DNA of 64,000 nt from Adiantum capillus-veneris (Eukaryota; Streptophyta; Polypodiopsida; Polypodiales; Pteridaceae), in the NCBI GenBank assembly GCA_014529385.2, contig CM043956.1:92468221-92532220 (forward strand), given 5' to 3'. Positions 41,360-53,507 of this stretch are shown in pieces. Position numbers and translations under genes: made by a program. Numbering within the stretch: the first letter of the stretch is position 1; each line of letters opens with the position of its first letter. The notes below the pieces were generated by a model. It made no database searches, was not told where the DNA came from, and saw only the letters and a program-made list of their open reading frames with translations.

Positions 41360-41525
41360 ACTACCCATTAGGAGTCTCAAACTCTATATGGTATAGAGAG
41401 AGGTAAGCAAATTGCCCATCAGGAGTCTCAAACTTTATATGGTAGTATCCTCGCTTGAAAAGCTATATGTCGATGATATTTTTCGGCTCGCTTTTTCGAT
41501 TGCAATAGTGCAAGTCAGATGGTAG
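41360..41525 (-). pseudogene. LINE ORF1 (DUF4283-like) scrap, second copy
   Basis: Minus-strand reading IIDI, then LFKRGYYHIKFETPDG, parallels the ORF1 relic split at 1,778/11,810. The DNA GCTTGAAAAGCTATATGTCGATGAT matches the restored gypsy target site. The GAGTCTCAAACT stretch is present twice (41,371 and 41,424). Confidence 0.5.
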
Positions 41526-41842
41526 GCTCGGTAGAGTCAGAAGACAAGCCCCTCTAGGGAAAAGAAGAAGCCTCCATTGGTGTTTGCTACTATGAGGGAA
41601 AGTAAAAGGGTCAAGCTCCAATTCTTGCTAAGTTGAACAGGAAAAACGTGGCCAAGAAGCAGGGGACGAGCCCCACAAGGAGAACCAATAACGGGGGGTG
41701 CAGCGGATAGGGGCAATGGGTGGGTGTGGGTGTTGTGGGCTAATGGCAGGTAGGTGAGAGGAGGAGCAAGTTGACGGGAGGTGGGAGCAGCAAGGGATAA
41801 CAAAGGTAATGGCGACAGTTGAAAGCAGCAAGATGAAGACAT

Positions 41843-41845
<3 letters not shown>

Positions 41846-41880
<35 letters not shown>
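41846..41880. repeat. Poly-G tract (35 G)
   Basis: Uninterrupted run of 35 G on the plus strand, capable of G-quadruplex formation. It translates as poly-Pro on the minus strand, which is not a gene. Confidence 0.95.
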
Positions 41881-41881
<1 letters not shown>

Positions 41882-41899
41882 GTGCAAAGGGGGGGTGGG

Positions 41900-42587
41900 G
41901 TGAACATGATGGTAGGGTAGGGTGAATGTGATGGTGCAGTAGGAGCGGAAAGCTTCATGGGAGTTTCGTTTTTGGAGTTGCTTCTTGTAGCACCATGTAC
42001 CAACACATTGTGATACAAGTAGCTTCAAAGGAGCTTATTTTTTCCACTTCTCTAGAAGACCCCTCACCACTTGACAATGCTATGTTTTTTGGTACTCATA
42101 TTTCCCAAGCTCTCCCCATGGAATATGCACCTAATCCTTGGTATTGATTTTGAAAATTTTCCAATTTGGGGTAAAGGACCTATGTGTGCCCAAACATCCT
42201 CCATTTGCTAGCTCACTAACCCTATTCTTCTAGTATGTACACATAATAAAGAAGCACACTCTCACTCTCTCCTTCTACAGAGTGGTGTTTTCCCCTTTGG
42301 TGTGTTGCTCTTTCCCTTCCTTGCATGTGCACGAGCACGGGCACATGGCTCTCACAAGTTGTATCATAGCTAGTCTCTGACCCCAACCCCAACCCATCTC
42401 CTCCCCACCCACGTGTGTAGCTCCCCCTAGAACCTTAGCAAGAGCTTGAGAAAGCTTTCGAGCAACAAGCATTGAAGGAGGAAAAAAGCGAGTGAAGGTC
42501 TACAAAATTGGGGAGATGTGGATGTGTTGAATCTATAGAGAAGTCAATCAGGCTTGCACAAACATCGAGCAACTTCTGGTTGTGAGT

Positions 42588-42588
<1 letters not shown>
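41900..42588. other. Anonymous sequence
   Basis: No gene, RNA or repeat family recognised between the poly-G and the CA tract. Confidence 0.5.

Positions 42589-42646
<58 letters not shown>
42589..42646. repeat. (CA)n microsatellite
   Basis: About 58 bp of pure CA. Confidence 0.95.
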
Positions 42647-42648
<2 letters not shown>

Positions 42649-43917
42649 CTTAAGGACTTGAAGCTCAAAATTGGGCAGTTTTGAAGCGAGTAGAGCTCAT
42701 AAAATCAGGTGTGTGAGTAAGGAGGGAGCTTGAGGAGGAGATTTTGGATCTAAATCGAGTATGCGTCTGCACAAAATTAGAAGCTTGAAATCGGCTTCCC
42801 AACTCTATAAAAGCAACAAAAAGATAATCAAGCTCCAAGAGCCCTTTGGGTTTCTTGTTGCTTCCTAGATTACAGTTTTTTGTAATCTTAATCTCCTTTA
42901 TAGGCTTGTCTTGATGGTACTTCTTTCTCAGTACCTGTCGTGGTTGCTACCTGTGTTTAAACTACACTTGCTTTCGCTTGGTCTGTTTCAAGCTCATTTA
43001 AAGTTCTGTCACGTGGAGTCAACATATTCAATAAGCTCCATCTTGGTATCAATATTTACTTGTATTGTACTCAAGGAATCTGTGTTGTCTTTAGACGGTG
43101 ACACTTTTTGGTTCTCTTCATTCTCGATTTTCTTTGAAGACTACACCTCAATTGAACTTTGTACTTGTAGAATTTTCTGGGCTAGTGGCATTCCCAATAT
43201 AATGTCACCTAGTACATCTTTTACTGTCATCACATGAAACTAAGCTTCTAAGGTCTGTGAGTCTATGTGAATGGTGATGGAAATGATTCCCTGATATTCT
43301 GCTCGTTTGTTTGTAGACATGATAATGAATTCTGGAGCATCATCTGGTTGTGATTGACCACATTTTTGCCAAGTGTGAAAGGACATGAGGTTTTTATCTA
43401 ACTGAGAATCTACCTTTGCTTTGCTTGACCTCTTGTCTCCATTTTGACCAATGATGTTGCACTTGATCTTCTCATGATTTCCTTTGTATATTGATTGGTC
43501 TAGCTGTGGTTGTTCTGCATGGTTGAACTTTTTCTATGTCTTCTTTACTTTGACCATCTAGTAAAGTAGACGTTGATTCACTTAGCTGTGTTACTGCACC
43601 TTATACTTGCAATTATTGCACATTATCTCATTGCATCTGGGTAACTTTTAATCTTAGAATATCCACTGTACTTTGTTATAGAATTTGTCTCTTCGAAGGA
43701 AATCTTGGTGTTGACTGTTGTGTAGCTTTTTGTGCTCTATCTTCCGTCAATTTTGAGCTATCTATCACGTGTGCTCGCAACGTTAGATTTTGCACCCACT
43801 TGGGACAATGTTCAACTTCATACTTGCCATCCATGGGGGTTTATACAAGGCCATGAACTTGTTGGTATTCATTGCCATCTGCATCTCTATATGCATATGG
43901 GAGCTTGGTCACATGTA

Positions 43918-44391
43918 GTTGCTTGAGAATTGTTGGGTTGGTCGGCTTTTGACTTTGACTTTCAAAAGTCAATTGAAATCTTAGTCCTTGACAATCTTCA
44001 TATAAGCAGTTGTCATCATATTTAGATGGAATGTGGGCCATTTAGTGGCTTCCAACAACCATATGATTTGGTAATTTCTTCTAGTTCGAAAAGGCATGGC
44101 TAGAAGTTTTAGGACTTCTAATTGACATTGCATATGTGAGCTTGGTCATATGCAGTTGCTTGAACATTGTTAGGTTGGTCGGCTTTTGACTTTGACTTTC
44201 AAAAGTCAACTGAAATCTGAGTCCTTGACAATCTTCCTAGAAGCATTTGTGATCAAATTCTGATGGAATATGGGTCAATTGGTAGCTCCCAACATCCATA
44301 TAATTTGGTAATGGATTCTACTTTCAAGAGGTATGGCTAGAAGTTCTAAGGCTTCTAATGGACATTGCGATTCTTGGTACAAGAACTGAAT
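43918..44391. repeat. Tandem duplication, 237-bp unit
   Basis: Two units offset by 237 bp beginning GTTGCTTGA and sharing GGTTGGTCGGCTTTTGACTT. About 85-90 percent similar by eye, so old. Confidence 0.85.
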
Positions 44392-45090
44392 TTGATGGAT
44401 TTTTAATTCCCCCTTCCTAGGGTGATCACTAAGGCTTTCTCCATGAGTTGGGCTCAAGAATTTTTGGCTCTGGTTTGACATCATTTTTTGGGGTTGTAAA
44501 GATATGTTGTGTGTTTCTTTGGCATCGCGTGGCATTTGCAAACCTTTTGCATAGTTTCCTATGTATATCCATGAAACATGACATATGTCTCCCTAGGTCA
44601 AGTTATAATTGTAATTTCTTCGCCTTGATATTGTTTTATCTCTTGGGTCTCCTATGAGGTGAGCTTTAATAGATTCATGATCCAATGCATCATACATTAC
44701 AGACGTTGGTCTATATCTACATGTCCATTTTGATCATAATATGTACTCGTCCAATTATAACATTGAAGCTTAACTTTCAGTGGGTAATAGTTTGGTTGTA
44801 GGCATATTTTTGGATTCACTTGGGTAATTCATTCAACTTTAGAGAGGATGGGCAATAAAGAAAATTTTCCTCTGAAATCAACCATCCTTCCTGATCTAAC
44901 ACTAGGCATAATTCTATGAGCTGGTATGTAGGCCTTTCAAAACTTGGTCAATTATTTTTGTACAATTTCCCTCCTTGGTCTACATAATGTGCATAGGAAT
45001 TATGTGTGCCATACAATGTTAACAACATTTGCTTTGATGTATCCCTTAGAACTATCTATGATTGCACACTACTAGTAATGCATGCAGGCT

Positions 45091-45398
45091 CATTTTCAAA
45101 CCTAACACTCTTTTTGACCTTCGGTGATAGCTAAGTGCGTTGACTAGATTCACGCATGAATTTGTTGTCTAATGGTTCTAATTTGAACTTCTCAGGTGCC
45201 TATGCACCTTCATGCAGATTCTAAACTTGCAGTTCTTTTACTTGCATTTTCAAACCTAACACTCTTTTTGACCTTCGGTGATAGCTAAGTGCGTTGACTA
45301 GATTCACGCATGAATTTGTTGTCTAATGGTTCTAATTTGAACTTCTAAGGTGCCTATGCACCTTCATGCAGATTCTAAACTTGCAGTTCTTTTACTGG
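45091..45398. repeat. Tandem duplication, 154-bp unit, nearly identical
   Basis: Units start CATTTTCAAACCTAACACTC at 45,091 and 45,245. I see one difference (CTCAGG against CTAAGG), so the duplication is recent. Confidence 0.95.
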
Positions 45399-46000
45399 TT
45401 TTTCTATTGCTAATGCGAGAGCATCTGAATACATAAACAATGACGGGCTAGATGCACGTAGATCAAAATTTTCATTTCCAATTTTCTATGTGCTTAGCTT
45501 TACGATTTCTATGTCTTTGTTGTCTGGGTTCCTGGGATAATCCTCTAGAAAATGTCCTCCTTTTCTTCCACAATCGAAACAGTACACCATAATGGATGGC
45601 AATTCAGTTTTCTTGCCTATATCAACAAGATCTTACTGACAAGTCTTTGCTACTACTGTGCTCGCCAAGGTGTTGGCATCCTCTTCAAATTACTTAGCAT
45701 CAGGCTACAGACTACCCCAACTTGATCTCTATACTGCCTTTGCCTTGGTTCTTCCATAAGACTTTCTTATATTGTCCAATCTGTTGGGTTTTCTAAACTG
45801 TGGCTCTTGACCGTAGACTTGACCACTATAGTCCATGTACAAAGACCCTATTGCATATGTACCAATTGTTTGGTCTACTGCTTGTGCCAGTTTTCGGATA
45901 GTCACTTGGGTCAATTTTTTGAACGTTTATATGCCTTGTCTTTGGGCTTGCAATACTTGGCTCTACTAAAATTTGTAAACATCTAGAGATGTTCTAAATT

Positions 46001-47507
46001 TGTTTTCACTTTGATCACTAGGATGTTGGAGCTTGTGCTGCTTTTACTACTCATCAAATACCAATGACCGTCTAAATTAGCATATAAGACTTTGTCTCCA
46101 CTATGGCCATAAAATTGTATAATTTGCTCAATTGTACTATTATCCATGTTGTTGCTACTGCCACTACTGAGTGGATCTGTACTCTCAAATTCTTTGCTTT
46201 ACTTAAGTCCATGTTATGATCAATCTGTAAAACTATCTCCTAGCAGTTTTTGTTGTTGCACCATCAATTTTCGCATGCTTGGGTTGAAATGACTACTTGT
46301 CTTAGGGAAAACCTTGCAGTTGAGTTCTCTTTGGATTCACAAGATTTGACTAACTTTAGCTCAAATGAGTTAAATTTGACTTTCACTCTTTGCAATAATA
46401 AAAAAACTAGGCTGTAAATAGCTTATTCTATAACAATCTTCAAATGTAGCCCTAGTCTTCTGATCCTAGGCCCAAATTGCAATGCACTAGGCGTCAAGTG
46501 ATGATTTCACTTGCTAATATGTAGCTTGCACAATTACTCTTAGCTCGTTTTCAGGGGATATGTGTTGGTTGGATTTTCATTCCATAGCCAAGAGTGTCGG
46601 TGTAGGCTCTTAACTTCTCTACTAGCGTGGAGAAGGAGATGGAGTTCTTGCACTTCACCAAGTGAAAAATGAGAGCAAATGATAGAGAGTGTGAGGGAGT
46701 ATACCCCCCAAGCACACCCCTTGCAAGCTTTGGTTGACCCCCCTCATAGCTCATGCTTGAAGCTCATTGGACCCCTCTTGGCCTAGTGAATCACATGCAA
46801 GAGGCATATCAAGCAACAAGGGTAGGTTTTGGACAAGTGTCCTTCTTTCCCCTTTGAGGGAGAGAGGCTTGATAGTTGCTTAGATAAGTTTTTAATTAAT
46901 CTAAATGCTCATTGGACCCCTTTTAGGCCTATCCAATAGGATTCAGGCACACCTTGAGGGCAACATGGGTAGGGGCTTGACATGTGTCCTTGTTTCCTCT
47001 TGAGGGTTGGGCTTACTTTGTGTGTGTGTGTGTTCTCTCTCATCCCCCTAGATTTAGGGCTCGCCCCCTCCTTTGTAGGGATGTTGTTGACTTTTGGAAC
47101 ACAAGCACCTTAGACAGCAAGCACGACAAAGAACCTCAAGCTTGGGTAGTGTTCCCACAAGCACCTCAAGCTCCCTAGTGGGCAAGCATGACAAGCACCT
47201 CAAGCATCTTAGTCAGCAAGCACGACAAGCACATCAAGCTTGGACCGGGTTCCCACCTAAAGCATAGCCCTAGCTTACCTTAGGTCAAAGGAATTTTAAC
47301 ACTCACCTTTGGAGGTCTTTAATGAAGCTAACCCTAAGTTCTTTAAGCTCCATTGGCTAGCCTTGCTCTTTGACAGATCTTCTCTCATTTGGACCCCTTT
47401 ACCATTGGTCCAGTGTTGAGATAGACCCGTAAGCACATGTCTATGTTCTAACCCTTGTTCCTGTCTATTCTCCCACATTAAATGATCAATTTGTATGAGA
47501 AAATCAT
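46001..47507. other. Anonymous sequence with AGCAAGCACGACAAGCACCTC repeats
   Basis: Nothing coding recognised. At 47,100-47,245 the phrase CAAGCACGACAAGCACCTCA and variants recur about four times with spacers, a small minisatellite. Confidence 0.45.
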
Positions 47508-47720
47508 TTGGGTTGGTTAGATATTAGATTTTATGACATTGAGGAAGCAGATTTGGATTTGGAAAGACAACATGAAGAGGTAAAAGAGGTTTTTCCTACT
47601 CATTTTGTGCATCCAAAGCTAGAAGACAATAGAAAATTTGCAGAATTCAAAGTCTTGAAAGTAAAAGAAGATGGTCAACCAATCAAGGGGGGTTGGAAAA
47701 TCGTCTCGTATACTTTGTGA
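47508..47720 (+). CDS. Unrecognised 70-codon ORF (fragment?)
   Basis: Encodes an acidic, protein-like peptide (YDIEEADLDLERQHEEVKEV) without low complexity. No family recognised and no start context favoured. Similar-looking open stretches continue to about 48,400 in other frames, so it is probably part of a decayed longer gene, possibly internal to an LTR element whose LTR follows. Confidence 0.25.
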   Translation: MGWLDIRFYDIEEADLDLERQHEEVKEVFPTHFVHPKLEDNRKFAEFKVLKVKEDGQPIKGGWKIVSYTL

Positions 47721-48070
47721 TGCAAGATTATAGGTTTGAGATGATTTCCTCTCTTGCTTGTTAGGTGATATAGTAGCAATGGATAAAATTTTTGGAGATC
47801 AGATTCAAGAAAATTGCATACCAAAGTAGCTGATAGAGCAACTAGGCTTACTTTTAATTGAAGGTATTGAAAAGGTAGTTGTCAAAGCCATGGTGGTTGA
47901 TGGTATGGATGCATATAAGAAGATTATGCTAGAAGAGAAGAGTGCCAATGAAGATACATTGTTTGCTTAGGTTTGTAGGAGATGGATGCAAATAGTAGGC
48001 AGGTACAAGTGATGTCGTTTGTACTATTGATGGATGTATTGTTGAAGGTCGTTTTGAGAAGTTACAAGAA

Positions 48071-48394
48071 TTGTCCAAAGAAAATTTTGAAATGGGAGCC
48101 TCTCTAGCACATATTGGTATGCTTTCATGTGAAGCAGGTAGTACCCACATGGGTATGCAGGCTTATGGCATGTATAAGGAGCATTTAAGGATACGGGTTG
48201 AAGGTGGAAAATTTTATGAAGAGAAACCATGTGGCTCTATGCTCTGGTTTGCAGGTGAATTAAAGGAGAAATTTTTGCATGTTTTACAAGTGGGTGAATA
48301 TAGCCAAAGCCATGTTTTTATCCAAGAGGTGATCCATCTTGCTTGTGTAAAGCAAGACTATTGGTCTTGGATCCAAGTGGGTGTCAACATATGA
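48071..48394 (+). CDS. Unrecognised 107-codon ORF (fragment?)
   Basis: Protein-like translation (MGASLAHIGMLSCEAGST; EKFLHVLQVGEYSQSHVF) in the same strand and neighbourhood as 47,508-47,720, with a frame change between. No domain recognised. It lies just before a G-rich tract (AACAAGGGGGTTG, 48,530) that could be a polypurine tract. Confidence 0.25.
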   Translation: MSKENFEMGASLAHIGMLSCEAGSTHMGMQAYGMYKEHLRIRVEGGKFYEEKPCGSMLWFAGELKEKFLHVLQVGEYSQSHVFIQEVIHLACVKQDYWSWIQVGVNI

Positions 48395-49809
48395 TGCAAG
48401 GGGGTGGGAAACTCATCTAGTTGTAGGCTTTGATGATCTAGTAATAAGACATTGTACATACATCTTGTATGTTTTCTTACTTTGTCAACAGTTGGTTCAA
48501 TAATTTTGGCTATGGTTGAACATTAATGTTCAACAAGGGGGTTGCGCAATGATGGCACACCCAAAATGTGCTAACACTCAAAAATAGTAAAAGCATTGAT
48601 GGACAAGTGTGTTGAGCAATGGTGCAATTCTAGACATGAGCCAAAAGAAGGTGAATCAAAGGTAGTGCAATAGAAGATGAAAAAGTGGAGGCTTGGTGGG
48701 AACAGTTTCTTACAGCATGAAAAGTAAGCTTCTAGAATGGTGCTAGGTGGTAAGTTGTAAAGTGTAGCAAGAATTTAAATGTTTAAATTCAATTATTTGT
48801 GTGGATACACCTTGAGCTATCTACGGGCTAAAATCACTCATTTGGGTGCTTACAAGTAATTTTTTGGGCGACCTTTGATTGAATATGACTTAGAGAGATA
48901 TCTCAATTGTTTTACCACTTTTATGACGATGAATTGTGATAGAAAATAGGCCATTCTATCATGCTTGAAAAGCCAATGCTAGTTTCCATTCTTCACTTGA
49001 GTTACTTCCTCATGTATTGACATTTTCATGACAATGTTTAGATAGTTAGGCTATGGACGTTTGTTCTTGAAAATGGCTAAAACTACCCTATATTCCAGGT
49101 GTGTACTTTTGATCACGCTAGAAACCTTCCAAATACAAAGCTCAACCAAGTTCTAGAGAGTTCTTAGGTTGGCCCAAAAACTCTGAGGGAGGGTAGAATA
49201 GCTACAACACCTGCACAACTTCCAGAGAGCTCATTTTTTAGCAAGAAAGAGTATACCCCCATGTTCAAGTGGCCATAACTCTTTCATCTCTCATATGTTT
49301 TTTGCCTATGGATACTCTACGAGAAAAATTTTGTCATGGTGTCCTTGGTTTATCCTAATTTTGAGTGTGTTTCATGCTTGAAGGGTTTTTCATAACTCTC
49401 TACAGGTGTTTATCATAGGTGTTTTCGACGATGCAATAGTTCTTCCTTCCGACGGTGTGATTCGTGCAATGCTATAAAGGCACTCATTTTTCTTGTTATT
49501 TGTATGCTAACATCATTTTGGTGCCTCCATGGAGGAGAAAATGCTCCTATGCTCCAATTCCTGTGAAATATGTCTATTTTGTAGGTAGAGCGTAAAAGGG
49601 ATGTGGGTCCTTATAAATAACCGCCTATGTATGTGCAAATTGTGGACATCACTTGAGGTGGTCGTGTAATTGAATTGTAAACTTTGGAGGGTTGTGAGGT
49701 TTTGTGAAGCCAAGCACTAGGGGCCATGTTACCCAGTGTGAGGTGGATTAGGTACTGGAGCGATCCATCGACATCCCTTGAGCTTCCCATGTTTTTGTGG
49801 CAATCAAAC
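48395..49809. other. Possible LTR and leader of the following gypsy element
   Basis: AACAAGGGGG at 48,530 followed by TTGCGCAATGATGG suggests a purine tract and LTR edge. GCTATAAAGGCAC near 49,473 could be the TATA box, and gag of a gypsy element begins at 49,810. No second LTR copy is in the window, so edges are not fixed and no primer site was recognised. Confidence 0.35.
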
Positions 49810-52800
49810 ATGGAGGTCGAGTTTCCACAATTTCATGGATTGCCTAATGAGAATGCACAAGCTTTTAGTGAAAAATTGGAAGTGAATTTCTTACTGCAAA
49901 ATATACTAGACCAAGCTATATTGTTGCGGCTGCTACAATACAGTTTATAGGATGAGGCAAAAGTTTCGTTACACAATCATGAAGAGTTGGCGCAGACACA
50001 AACTCCAAGGGTGGTTTTGGACTACAATCATGTGAAGCAAGCTTTCTTGGCACAATATAGATCCATTGAAGTACCTGATGAAGTTTGGCATGAAATCTTG
50101 GGGTACAGTCAAAAGGTTAATCAAAGTGTTGATGATTTTGTCATGCAGTTCACCCGTTTATGGGATAAATGGGCCCAAGCTTTGGGAAATGAAATCCCTC
50201 CATCCATGTTAAAGAAAGACTATTTTGTGGCAAACTTAAAAGAAATTATGAAGTTCAAAGTTGAGCTGAAAAGGCATGCTACCTTCGAGGAAGCAGTCAC
50301 TATCGCCAGGGAGAAAGAATGGAAGGCTCAAAATACTCAATGAGTATGGGAAAGCGGTCCCTATGCAAATTAATGGTGGCCAAAATTAGGGAAATCAAGT
50401 AGAGACTAGAGCCCAAACCTACTCAAAGTTTTTCTAATATTGAACAATTACAACGAAATATGCAAGACATGATGACCATGATGTAGGAATTGCGACTCAG
50501 TGTTCTTGGAGGTGGAGGCGGTCATTGTAGAGGAATGGTCCAAGCATGTGAAGCTCAGCCTAATGCAAATGTAGGTCATGGAAAAGGTATCTTTGAGCCG
50601 CAAAGGAGGTTCATCCCTATCTGTTATAATTGTGGTGAACTTGGTCATATCAGCACTCATCGTTCAAATCCAACAAGGATGGGAGGTGGTATGTTTCCAC
50701 TTCCCCAACAGATTCCTAACATGGCTAATGATTATGCATTGGATATATGGGGAAATCAAGGTACTAAATAGGAAAATCATGCCTCAACCTCTAGTGGTCA
50801 TGTGGGTATTGTGCGGGTTGAAAAGAAAGAAGCAGATATGCTGCCTGGTCAGGTCCCAGCAGAAAGAAAGGAAAGAGAAAGAGTGTGAAGATGCAAAAGC
50901 CAAGAGGAAGAGAAGACCTTATAGACGGTTTGAAGTAGGAGATTTACCTTTAGGAGAAGGCCAAACAACTTACAGTTTAAAGGAAGACCTGATTGGGAGG
51001 AAAGTAGATTGTACTTTTGGATAGTTGATGAATATGGTGCCCAAACTTAAGAGGCAGTGGAAGTCATTAGTGAATCCAGAGAAAGAGTCGAAGCATGGAT
51101 ACATCAAAGTGTTGGCTGTGGGAGAGTTACCCGACATTTGTCTTGTGGTGAACGCTTGGCACAAGGTGTGGGCATGGGAGAGGCCTACATTGATGGAGGT
51201 GCTCAAGTTTGTTTGATCACACAGTCATGTGTTGAGAGATTGGGTCTCATTACATGGGGGAGCTCTGGGTTTAGGATTTGACTAGCAAACCATGCCAAAG
51301 TGAAGTGTTTGGGATTGATTAAGAATTTGGAAGTTGTTAACGTGAAGGTTATAGTAAAATTTCATGTTATGCCAGCCAGCCTGGGAGCTTTTCCTCTCAT
51401 TTTGGGACGACCTTGGTTGAGAGATGTTGGTGCTGTGCAAGATTGGGGCAAGGGCACAATTTGTGTATATGGTAGGAAGGGCAAAAAGAGGGTGTTTGAT
51501 ATGACTACCAAGCAACCTATGGAACTAGAAGATGTGAGTGAGAATGATGAATCTGAAGTTACCACTGAAGACAGTTTTGAAGATTCAGAAAGTAGCTCTG
51601 CTTCCAGTTGTAGTGAGATGAGGGTGAAGTGTCATTCTTATTGTTGGATGAGGAGAAGAGGGTAGTGGGTGAAATATTGCAAGTTTCAGGGAATATAAAT
51701 GCTTCATGTCGTTTAGAGAAACTTGAGGAGCTGATGTAGCTTAAACAAGAATTTCCAGTGAAGAAAGAATTGATTCAAAATATGCTAAGTGCCGATCTCA
51801 CACAAGGAGAAAGAAGGGAGGACTTAACAATGTTGGATAGGTTTCTAGATCTTTTCATCACTTCATACCAGGAAATAAGGGGTTTTGTTGGAGATCCTGT
51901 GAAGATTGAGCTAGATGAAGGGGCAAAGCCAATACGACAAAAATTAAGAAGGATGGGTAAGGAGAATGAATGCTTTAAAGGAAGAAGTGGATAAACTTTT
52001 GGATGCAGGGTTCATTATGTCAGTTGATAATGCTAAATGGGTGAGCCCTGTAGTGATCACTCCAAAGAAAGATGGGAGTTGGAGAGTTTGTGTTGATTAC
52101 AAGCCATTAAATGCAGTGACCTTACCCTTTTCCTTTCATTGATCAACTTTAAGATGCACTGGCTAGCTTTGAAAGATACAGTGTTTGTGATGGTTATTCA
52201 GGATATTTTCAGCTTATCTTTGCTCCTAAAGACCAGAAAAAGACTACTTTTATCACGCCATGGGGTTGTTTTTGCTTTTGCTCCCTTCCTTTTAGGTTCA
52301 CAAATGGGCCTGGAACTTTTGAAAGAAAAGTGGATTGGGTCCTTACATTGTTCCTTGGGAAGTTTGTCAAAGGATTCATAGATGATTTTTGTGTTTACAG
52401 TTTAAGGAAAGAGCATGTTCAAAATCTTGAAATGACTTTTGAAAGGTATGATGAATGCAGGGGTCGACTAAACCCTAAGAAATGTCATTTGGCACAGCCA
52501 CGGGTGAAGCTTCTTGGACTTTTTCACGATATGATGAATGCGGGGTTCAGTTGAACCCTAAGAAATGTCATTTGGCACAGCCATGGGTGAAGCTTCTTGG
52601 ACATGTGATTTCAAAAAATGGGATTGAAGTGGATCCATAGAAAGTGGAGGCTTTGTTGTTGCTGTCATCTCCAAAAGATACCAGATAGTTAGCCACTTTC
52701 ATACACAAGGTTAAATATATGTCTCGTTTCATACCTTTGCCATCACAACTAGTGTATTCATTGCAGCAAGCAATTAAGAATGATCCCTTGGAGTGGACAC

Positions 52801-53507
52801 GTGACTGTGAAGATATTTTTGACAGAGTCAAAGAAGTTTTGAGTACACTACCCATTATACAAGCTCCTGACTAGAAAAAGGAGTTTTATGTTAACACATC
52901 AGTGGGAGATGATGCTATTGGGTCCATGTTGTTGCAAAAGGGGAAGGAATGTCGGTATATGAAGCTTGTTCATTATGCTAGTAGATTGAAGACTCCTTAT
53001 GAAAGAGATTTCTCTGAAGTCAAATTGGTGATGACCAGTATGGTTTATGCTTGCAGACAATTCAGACACTACTTGCTGCAAAAGTCATTTACCTTTCTCA
53101 CCAATTATTCATTGCTTCCTCAGTTGTTCAGTAGTTCAAATTTATCAAAAACAGTGATGAAATGGGTTATTGAACTTCAGGAGTTCCAGTTCACTTTTTT
53201 GGTGGAAGAGAGTTTTAGGCTCCCCCGGTAGATTTACTCACTTATAAAGACACTCCTGTTTTGGTTAAGGAAGAGGTGGTGCAAAAGAAGAAAGTCAAGA
53301 CTCTTGCCATCTTTGATGCTTCACTGTTATATTTTGATGGCTCTTATTGAGAAGTCATGACGCTGCTTCGAGAGGCATTGTCATTTATGATGCACAAGGA
53401 AAACTTGTAAGGAAGCAAGGGTTGAAACTCGATGCAAAAAGTAACAAATGAAGCAAAGTACATGGCTCTTGAAGGTGGTTTGCACACTTGTTTACGATTG
53501 GGAATTA
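49810..53507 (+). pseudogene. gag-pol: Decayed Tat-like Ty3/gypsy gag-pol with two RNase H domains
   Basis: Gag (Retrotrans_gag type) runs from MEVEFPQFHGLPNENAQAF to about 50,343 with a stop at 49,948. A knuckle CYNCGELGHISTHR (about 50,620) lacks its last Cys. Protease has IDGGAQVCLIT (about 51,190) and FPLILGRPWLRD (about 51,395). RT contains GFIMSVDNAKWVSPVV, KDGSWRVCVDY and GFIDDFCVYS (about 52,375). An 83-bp tandem duplication (52,471-52,636) shifts the frame. RNase H spans about 52,870-53,231 (YASRLKTPYERDFSEVKL). A second RNase H-like stretch (LYFDGS, then IVIYDAQGKLVRKQGLKLDA, about 53,330-53,507) follows, the arrangement known in the Tat lineage. Many stops. Integrase is missing: the sequence is cut by antisense copia DNA. 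Confidence 0.8.
52471..52636. repeat. 83-bp tandem duplication in the RT gene
   Basis: AACCCTAAGAAATGTCATTT starts at 52,471 and again at 52,554, with nearly the same following sequence. 83 is not a multiple of three, so it breaks the frame. Confidence 0.9.

Larger units (their letters stand above)
43050..46000 (-). pseudogene. Decayed gypsy gag-protease region (antisense)
   Basis: On the minus strand, 43,430-43,150 reads KVDSQLDKNLMSFHTWQKCG, then IISITIHIDSQTLEA, stop, FHVMTVKDVLGDIILGMPL. The last block matches the LLGxPW end of a plant gypsy protease, and VDSQLD sits where the D[ST]G active site should be. Further along (45,595-45,540) YCFDCGRKGGHFLEDYP is a broken CCHC knuckle (last Cys is Tyr, one extra residue), so gag precedes protease correctly. 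Two internal tandem duplications (43,918-44,391 and 45,091-45,398) and many stops are present. Not functional. Confidence 0.6.

Noticed and set aside
41537-42028. 163-codon minus-strand ORF with poly-proline
   Set aside because: Its length depends on the 35-base poly-G tract; the flanking translation is low complexity and matches no family.
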